Shown here: piece after piece, positions 4,161-8,504 of the stretch | Layout of the letters: each line of letters begins with the position of its first letter | How positions within the stretch are numbered: the stretch's first letter is position 1 | Source of the DNA: RGIG6178 sp045612885 | Lineage (GTDB): Bacteria > Bacillota_I > Bacilli_A > RFN20 > DUOF01 | Assembly: GCA_045612885.1 (NCBI GenBank) | Contig: JAZKZZ010000003.1 | Coordinates: 1 to 8,504, forward strand | Reading direction: 5' to 3' | Length of the DNA: 8,504 nt | The notes under the pieces: model-generated | Told to the model about the DNA's origin: nothing | What the model saw: the letters and a program-made list of their open reading frames with translations, nothing else | The model's database searches: none | Made by a program: the position numbers and the translations under genes

Positions 4161-5000
4161 ATGGCAATAAGATATGATAAAAAACTTAATCAAGAAATTT
4201 ATAGAACTGTTTATGAATTTAATAAGAAAGTTAAGTCCTTATCTCATGCTAATGTAAATGTTAAAGTCCCTGAATTAATTACTACCAAAGATTTAAAAAC
4301 TAAAGATCCAACTCATCCTTTATATTCTTATAATAGACAAGAATTAAGAAGAAAACTAAAGTCCATGCAAAGATTTTTAAAACCTGGACAAGAAGCTGTA
4401 ATCGTTACTCCTGCTAAACAAGTATTTTCTAAGTGGGAGTATCGAAACTTACAGAATCAAAGAAGAACTGCTATAAATAGAATAAAGAAACAATTAAAAG
4501 CTATAGAAGAAACTCAAATAACTTATGCTGGTAGAAAGTTAAAATATACATATGCTCAAATGGGAAGTCAACAATACATTAATTTACAACAAAAATTAAA
4601 GTATTTAGAAGAGCATCAATTATCTAAACTTTCAGGAGATACACTAACATATTACAGAAAATTCTTAGCAACAAACACTAGGGCAAAAAGAGATAAAGAG
4701 TGGAAAGAGAATTTCCTAGATATAGTTCTAAATTTAGGTTATGAATATAATGAAGATGTAACTAATCTAAGACAAAAATTATCTACTTTATCACCTCAAC
4801 AATTTTTAGAAGCATTTAATCAAGAAAGACTTTTAAAAGACTTAGTTTATTACTATAAACTTTTAGATGAAACTCAATTTGATAAAGCTATAGTTGAAGA
4901 TGATGTATCACAAATGATTCAAGCTTTAGAGGATAATATAGATGCAATTCTTATTAATGCTCGTAAGAGTTATAGTATGTCAAAATATTATCTTTCATGA
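4161..5000 (+). CDS. Terminal protein, primer for DNA replication
   Basis: This 279-residue basic protein (phi29 TP has 266) is the protein primer: a hydroxyl side chain receives the first dAMP and the protein stays linked to each 5' end of the genome. A lysine/arginine-rich N-terminal part (residues 1-115) fits the DNA-binding domain; residues about 95-160 form long charged helices like the intermediate domain that docks on the polymerase. The C-terminal priming domain aligns with phi29: FLEAF (215-219) with FYELF, and EDDVSQMIQALED (246-258) with EGNVYKILSYLEQ. The phi29 priming S232 falls beside E237-T238 here, so T238 is my best candidate, with Y230-Y232 nearby. AAGG at 4150-4153 supports the start, and the gene overlaps the polymerase gene by ATGA. 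Confidence 0.93.
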   Translation: MAIRYDKKLNQEIYRTVYEFNKKVKSLSHANVNVKVPELITTKDLKTKDPTHPLYSYNRQELRRKLKSMQRFLKPGQEAVIVTPAKQVFSKWEYRNLQNQRRTAINRIKKQLKAIEETQITYAGRKLKYTYAQMGSQQYINLQQKLKYLEEHQLSKLSGDTLTYYRKFLATNTRAKRDKEWKENFLDIVLNLGYEYNEDVTNLRQKLSTLSPQQFLEAFNQERLLKDLVYYYKLLDETQFDKAIVEDDVSQMIQALEDNIDAILINARKSYSMSKYYLS

Positions 5001-6718
5001 GTAAATTTGCTGCTGACTTTGAAACTACTACAGATTTAGAAGATTGCAGAGTCTGGGCTTATAGTCTTTGTGAAATAGGAAATCCTAGTAATTTTATTTA
5101 TGGTAACAATATAGAAGATTTTATAAAATGGTGTAGTAATCCTAAAAAGAACTACACTTTATATTTCCATAATCTTAAATTTGACTCAGAATTTATATTC
5201 AATTATTTACTTAATAATGGCTATACAGTTATAAAAGATAAGAAACAAAAACAAGATAAAACATTTACTACATTAATAAGTGATATGAATCAGATATATT
5301 CTATTGAAATATATTTTGATTGCCATAATCCTAAACATGTTAATAAAGTTACAATTTATGATTCACTAAAGATTTTAAATTTTAGTGTAGAGCAGATTGC
5401 AAAAGATTTTAATCTACCTATTCAAAAACTGGAACTAGATTATACTTCTTTTAGAGAGATAGGGCATGAGCTAACTCCTCATGAGATAGACTATATTCGT
5501 AATGATGTTGAAATCATGGCTCGTGCCTTAGACTATATGTTTAAAAACGATTTAAAGAAAATGACAATCGGTGGAGATGCTTTAGCTGATTATAAAAGTA
5601 TTATATCTAACTTCAAACATTATTTTCCTGTTCTTCCTTATGAGATAGATCAAGATATAAGAAAATCATATAGAGGTGGATTTACTTATCTTAATGATTG
5701 TTATAAAGAAAAAGAAACAGGAGCAGGATGGGTGCTAGATGTTAATAGCCTCTATCCTAGCGTTATGTATGATTCCCTCCTACCCTTCGGAGAGCCTTTA
5801 TTCTTTGAAGGAGAATATGAACATGATAAGTTATATCCTTTATATGTACAAACTTTTAGTGCTAGTTTTGATATTAAAAAAGATATGATTCCTACTATTC
5901 AACTTAAAAATAATACTGATTTTATTCCTACAGAATATGTTACATCTACTAATGGGGATATAGTAACACTTACTCTTACTAGTGTAGATTTAGAACTATT
6001 TAAAAAACATTATGATATTCATTTTATAAGTTATCAATCAGGGTGGAAATTTAAAGGATTAAAAGGGTTGTTTAAAACATATATTGATAAATGGATTGCT
6101 GTTAAGATACAATCTAAAAAAGATAATAATGGTGCTATGTATAGAATAAGTAAGCTTATGTTGAACTCTTTATATGGAAAATTCGGCCTGAATCCTAACA
6201 TTAGAAGTAAATATCCTGAGCTTACAGAAAATGGTATTGTAACATATAAGTTTTATGATGCTGAAGTTAGAGAGCCTATTTATATTCCAGTTGCAGCTTT
6301 TATTACAAGTTATGCTAGATTAAAAACAATAACTACATCTCAAGCAATAAAAACATATTCTATTGAAAACTATGGGGAGGATAAATATGTTTATTCAGAT
6401 ACTGACTCAATTCACACAACTTTTACAGATACTGAAATATTAAAGAAATTTGTTGATATAGATGATTATCGACTTGGAGCATGGAAACTTGAATCACAGT
6501 ATGTTAAAGGTAAATATTTAAGAGCAAAAAGCTATATCGAACTTGCTCCAGGAGGTAAGTTAAATTGTACTGTTGCTGGACTTCCTAAGAACTGTTCAGG
6601 ATTAGTAGATTTTGAAAATTTCAAAGTTGGATCTAAATATTATGGTAAGATGATTCCACTTCATGTAAAAGGTGGAATAGTCCTTCATCCTGATTACTTT
6701 ACTGTTAGAAAAAAATAG
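4997..6718 (+). CDS. Protein-primed family B DNA polymerase
   Basis: At 573 residues (phi29 575) this is a full-length polymerase that primes on terminal protein and copies the genome with strand displacement and proofreading. Exonuclease motifs: DFETT (D7, E9), YFHNLKFD (N59, D63), and YIRND (Y166, D170). YRGG (225-228) links the exonuclease and polymerase domains. Motif A is DVNSLYP with D248, motif B is KLMLNSLYG (386-394), motif C is YSDTDS (D468, D470), and KSY (511-513) is the KxY motif. Both family-specific insertions are present by length: TPR1, which contacts the terminal protein, and TPR2 (about 399-425), which gives processivity. All catalytic residues are intact. Translation is coupled to the terminal protein gene by a 4-base overlap, fitting the 1:1 heterodimer. 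The 3' end may contain the lysis promoter. Confidence 0.98.
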   Translation: MSKFAADFETTTDLEDCRVWAYSLCEIGNPSNFIYGNNIEDFIKWCSNPKKNYTLYFHNLKFDSEFIFNYLLNNGYTVIKDKKQKQDKTFTTLISDMNQIYSIEIYFDCHNPKHVNKVTIYDSLKILNFSVEQIAKDFNLPIQKLELDYTSFREIGHELTPHEIDYIRNDVEIMARALDYMFKNDLKKMTIGGDALADYKSIISNFKHYFPVLPYEIDQDIRKSYRGGFTYLNDCYKEKETGAGWVLDVNSLYPSVMYDSLLPFGEPLFFEGEYEHDKLYPLYVQTFSASFDIKKDMIPTIQLKNNTDFIPTEYVTSTNGDIVTLTLTSVDLELFKKHYDIHFISYQSGWKFKGLKGLFKTYIDKWIAVKIQSKKDNNGAMYRISKLMLNSLYGKFGLNPNIRSKYPELTENGIVTYKFYDAEVREPIYIPVAAFITSYARLKTITTSQAIKTYSIENYGEDKYVYSDTDSIHTTFTDTEILKKFVDIDDYRLGAWKLESQYVKGKYLRAKSYIELAPGGKLNCTVAGLPKNCSGLVDFENFKVGSKYYGKMIPLHVKGGIVLHPDYFTVRKK

Positions 6719-6726
6719 TATATAAT
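6698..6726 (+). promoter_or_regulatory. Candidate promoter for the lysis cassette
   Basis: TTTACT (6698-6703), exactly 17 bases, then TATAAT (6721-6726), beginning inside the last codons of the polymerase gene. The -35 differs by one base from the TTGACT used at the pRNA and late promoters. The predicted start near 6733 would leave a leader of about 19 bases that is mostly ribosome binding site, as at the late promoter. Confidence 0.5.
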
Positions 6727-6751
6727 TATGATATAAGGAGGGTACTGTGAT

Positions 6752-6928
6752 ATGAAAGAGATAGCTGATTTAATTATGAATTATGGCTTAGGTATTATTT
6801 GTGTTGTATATATGATTTATTTTCAAAATACAACTATGAAAGAGATGATAAAGGCTATGAATAGTATTGACAATAGACTTATAACAATAGAAACACACTT
6901 AAATATTAATAAAGAAGATAAGGAGTGA
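6752..6928 (+). CDS. Holin-like small membrane protein, 58 aa
   Basis: The product has a short amphipathic N-terminus, one hydrophobic segment (YGLGIICVVYMIYF, residues 11-24) and a charged helix to the end (residues 27-55). This one-helix-plus-coil layout is that of the YvrJ and BhlA/UviB-type small proteins; BhlA is a known phage holin-like protein. Placed directly before two peptidoglycan peptidase genes, it most likely releases or activates them by permeabilising the membrane. The single, short hydrophobic segment is at the small end for a holin, so it may instead act as a pinholin or accessory. AAGGAGGGT (6735-6743) eight bases upstream is the strongest ribosome binding site nearby. Confidence 0.65.
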   Translation: MKEIADLIMNYGLGIICVVYMIYFQNTTMKEMIKAMNSIDNRLITIETHLNINKEDKE

Positions 6929-6932
6929 TTAT

Positions 6933-7571
6933 ATGAGATATCCTGTAAATTGTATTAATATAAGACAAGGATTTTCTTCATTACATCATGGAATCGACTT
7001 AGGATGGGACTCAAGTATTGGGAAACATCAAAGTATCTATGCTATTGCTAATGGCATAGTAGTTTATAATCGTAAACAAGTTAGTGGAGGATATGTAATT
7101 GGTATATATCATCCTGATTTAGATGTTACCTCAGAATATGGACATCTACTAAAAGATTCTCAAACTATTAAAGAAGGAGAAAAAGTAGTAGAAGGACAAA
7201 TGATTGCTAAGATGGGAGCATCTGGAATTGCTACAGGTTATCATTTACATTTTGGACTTCAAAAAGGTAGAGGATTAAAATACAAAAATGTTAAATGGTT
7301 AAATCCTATTGATTATTTAATAAGATATAAGAATCAAGCAATTAGTACACACTCTAAAGATAAACTTAAAATATTACACACTAATATAGCTCATGGTATT
7401 CCTGAAGAGCCTTTACTTGTACATAACAAAAAGAACTTCCTTAAATCTAGTGTAGTTAAAAACTATAACATTTATAACGGAGAAGAAGTTCCTGTATATG
7501 AAATAGAAGGATCTTATTGCTTAGTTGATAAGATAAGAAAATATTATACAGCTTCTAAATATTTGAAATAA
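6933..7571 (+). CDS. M23 family peptidoglycan endopeptidase (candidate endolysin)
   Basis: A zinc metallopeptidase of the lysostaphin/LytM type, expected to cut peptide cross-bridges of peptidoglycan. Ligands are visible: H18 and D22 in HHGIDLG, and H106 in GYHLHFG, with H104 as the usual catalytic histidine of HxH; YGHL (H71) is the conserved strand histidine. The catalytic domain covers residues 1 to about 130, ending NPIDYL as in many M23 domains. The remaining 80 residues include short predicted strands (NYNIYNGEEVPVYEIEGSYCLV) that could be an SH3-like wall-binding domain. No signal peptide, so export depends on a holin, which the preceding gene could provide. AAGGAG (6920-6925) overlaps the end of the holin gene. 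The stop shares a base with an ATG at 7571. Confidence 0.88.
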   Translation: MRYPVNCINIRQGFSSLHHGIDLGWDSSIGKHQSIYAIANGIVVYNRKQVSGGYVIGIYHPDLDVTSEYGHLLKDSQTIKEGEKVVEGQMIAKMGASGIATGYHLHFGLQKGRGLKYKNVKWLNPIDYLIRYKNQAISTHSKDKLKILHTNIAHGIPEEPLLVHNKKNFLKSSVVKNYNIYNGEEVPVYEIEGSYCLVDKIRKYYTASKYLK

Positions 7572-7588
7572 TGTTAGCTGGAGAAACA

Positions 7589-8263
7589 ATGATTGGTTCT
7601 AATGGAAAAGAAGATTTTCTTTTTCCATTAGAAGATATGTACCTTACTCAAGGAAGTTATACTGCTACTTATTCACATAATGGCTGTTATGCTATGGACT
7701 TTCAAGGATGGAGCAACGGACACAGAGTATATCAATGCCCTTATTATGCTCCATTTTCTTGTCATGTTGTTAGAATATGGGGAAGTAATTCACCTATGAT
7801 AGTATGGCAAAGTGATGATGAAGTTAATTTTATAGATGGCACTACTGATTATGCTTGTATTGGTTTTGTCCATGATAATAACACTCCTAGTTTTAGTGTT
7901 GGAGATCATAGAAATCAAGGTGATTTAATCGGACATACTGGAACTTATGGAAATGCTGCTGGAGATCATGTTCACATTGAAGCTAAAAAAGGAACTTATA
8001 ATGGCTATCATAGAAACTCTCAAGGAGTATGGATGCTTACAGGATCTACCTGGTTATATAATTTAATGGGAGTTAATGATACTGTTCTTACTAAAACATG
8101 GTATAAAAATCATAATAATGTTAGAGTTAATTATCCATGGAGAGAATTTTCTGATGAGCCTCATCCACCTCATCCGCCTATATTTGCTGGAGAAGCAAAA
8201 TTTCCATGGTTCTTAGTTGCTCGTAAATTAAGAAATAAAAGAGCCTATCACAAAAAGAGATAA
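7589..8263 (+). CDS. Second M23-type peptidase with proline-rich tail
   Basis: A 224-residue M23-like protein unlike its neighbour. Likely zinc ligands: H30 and D37 in SHNGCYAMDF, a longer spacing than the HxxxD of gene 1, and HVH (H127, H129) in GDHVHIE; H95 may be the strand histidine. The catalytic fold spans about 10-165. Then comes a linker with EPHPPHPP (190-197) and a tail FPWFLVARKLRNKR, hydrophobic then strongly basic, which could anchor to membrane or wall. I prefer ATG 7589, with GGAG at 7580-7583; ATG 7571 shares a base with the previous stop and has no ribosome binding site but could be used by coupling, adding six residues. It may be a second lysin or a virion enzyme like the M23 domain of phi29 gp13. 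Confidence 0.8.
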   Translation: MIGSNGKEDFLFPLEDMYLTQGSYTATYSHNGCYAMDFQGWSNGHRVYQCPYYAPFSCHVVRIWGSNSPMIVWQSDDEVNFIDGTTDYACIGFVHDNNTPSFSVGDHRNQGDLIGHTGTYGNAAGDHVHIEAKKGTYNGYHRNSQGVWMLTGSTWLYNLMGVNDTVLTKTWYKNHNNVRVNYPWREFSDEPHPPHPPIFAGEAKFPWFLVARKLRNKRAYHKKR

Positions 8264-8298
8264 AAGTCAATATTAAATTGACTTTTATTTTATTTTAT
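8262..8298 (+). terminator. Terminator of the early/lysis operon
   Basis: AAAAGTCAAT (8262-8271) pairs perfectly with ATTGACTTTT (8277-8286) around a five-base loop, followed by a T-rich tract. It begins inside the stop codon of the second peptidase gene. Confidence 0.85.
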
Positions 8299-8306
8299 CT
8301 TATAAT
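8278..8306 (+). promoter_or_regulatory. Late promoter nested in the terminator
   Basis: TTGACT (8278-8283) lies in the 3' arm of the terminator stem, followed by 17 bases that are the terminator T tract, then perfect TATAAT (8301-8306). The start should fall near 8313, giving a 15-base leader consisting of AAGGAG and its spacer. It controls the structural genes that start at 8328. Confidence 0.85.
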
Positions 8307-8327
8307 TATAATAGAAAGGAGAACTCT

Positions 8328-8504
8328 ATGAACAAAGAAGGTTTTAATGATTTAATCGGAAAGATAAGAACTAGTATCGGAGAAGAAGCTTCTGCTTTAA
8401 ATTCAGAAGATTTTTTAGGTGCTATTGCTGCTTTTAATGATTTATATGACTCAAGAGAAGAAGCATATAGTGCTAATGATAAACTAAAAGCTACTAATGA
8501 AGAG
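8328..8504 (+). CDS. Head scaffolding protein, phi29 gp7-like (partial)
   Basis: The first 59 residues of the first late gene, cut by the window end. They are acidic and helical, with FLGAIAAFNDLYDSREEAYS and KLKATNEE. This resembles the core of phi29 gp7, where a similar helix (FVSEYNDL) leads into a long coiled coil of charged residues, and gp7 is likewise the first gene of the phi29 late operon. Scaffolding protein forms the internal frame for prohead assembly and leaves on packaging. AAAGGAG (8316-8322) is five bases before the ATG. The call rests on position, composition and a short resemblance, so another early-assembly or head protein is not excluded. Confidence 0.65.
   Translation, partial: MNKEGFNDLIGKIRTSIGEEASALNSEDFLGAIAAFNDLYDSREEAYSANDKLKATNEE

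Noticed and set aside
1..8504. tRNA genes, CRISPR arrays, insertion sequences, integrase or attachment sites
   Set aside because: Nothing cloverleaf-like, no spaced repeats of CRISPR length, and no transposase or recombinase frames were seen.

Overview
This window is a piece of a small, very AT-rich double-stranded DNA phage of the phi29 type (protein-primed replication; the Salasmaviridae/Guelinviridae-like group). Codon use, strong AGGAGG-type ribosome binding sites and near-consensus sigma-A promoters point to a low-GC Firmicutes host. Clostridium or a relative is my best guess, from general resemblance to clostridial picoviruses. The diagnostic genes are a phi29 gp16-type packaging ATPase, a protein-primed family B DNA polymerase of nearly phi29 length, and its terminal protein. 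The order SSB - p4-like regulator - terminal protein - polymerase is collinear with phi29 genes 5-4-3-2.

Layout. Positions 1-360 hold two small membrane-protein genes on the plus strand, ended by a terminator. Positions 361-691 contain no protein gene: three 10-bp direct repeats, and a minus-strand unit with a perfect promoter (572-600) and terminator (near 456-480) that should make an RNA of about 110 nt. The packaging ATPase (692-1690) is on the minus strand. Between it and its promoter lies a 161-nt structured RNA (1706-1866) that I identify as the packaging RNA (pRNA). It has a three-way junction, two loops complementary over 4 nt, and a closing helix that runs directly into a U tract. 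Positions 1902-1956 form an AT-only divergent control region with inverted repeats between the pRNA promoter and the main plus-strand early promoter (1957-1985).

Positions 2021-6718 are one tightly packed early operon. Seven small genes come first, most overlapping or translationally coupled, then SSB, p4-like regulator, terminal protein and polymerase. A candidate promoter inside the 3' end of the polymerase gene (6698-6726) precedes a lysis cassette: a holin-like 58-aa protein and two different M23 metallopeptidases. A terminator at 8262-8298 has the -35 box of the next promoter inside its 3' arm. That promoter opens the late region, whose first gene (8328 on, cut by the window end) resembles the phi29 gp7 scaffolding protein.

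How it fits together: terminal protein and polymerase start replication at the genome ends, SSB coats displaced strands, the p4-like protein probably controls the early/late switch, and pRNA plus ATPase form the packaging motor. The likely new content is the clostridial-type pRNA beside its ATPase, a possible pRNA terminator/antiterminator switch for the ATPase, a second orphan small RNA, and the diverged DNA-reading arm of the p4 homologue. Family assignments are from recalled sequences and motifs; no search was run.
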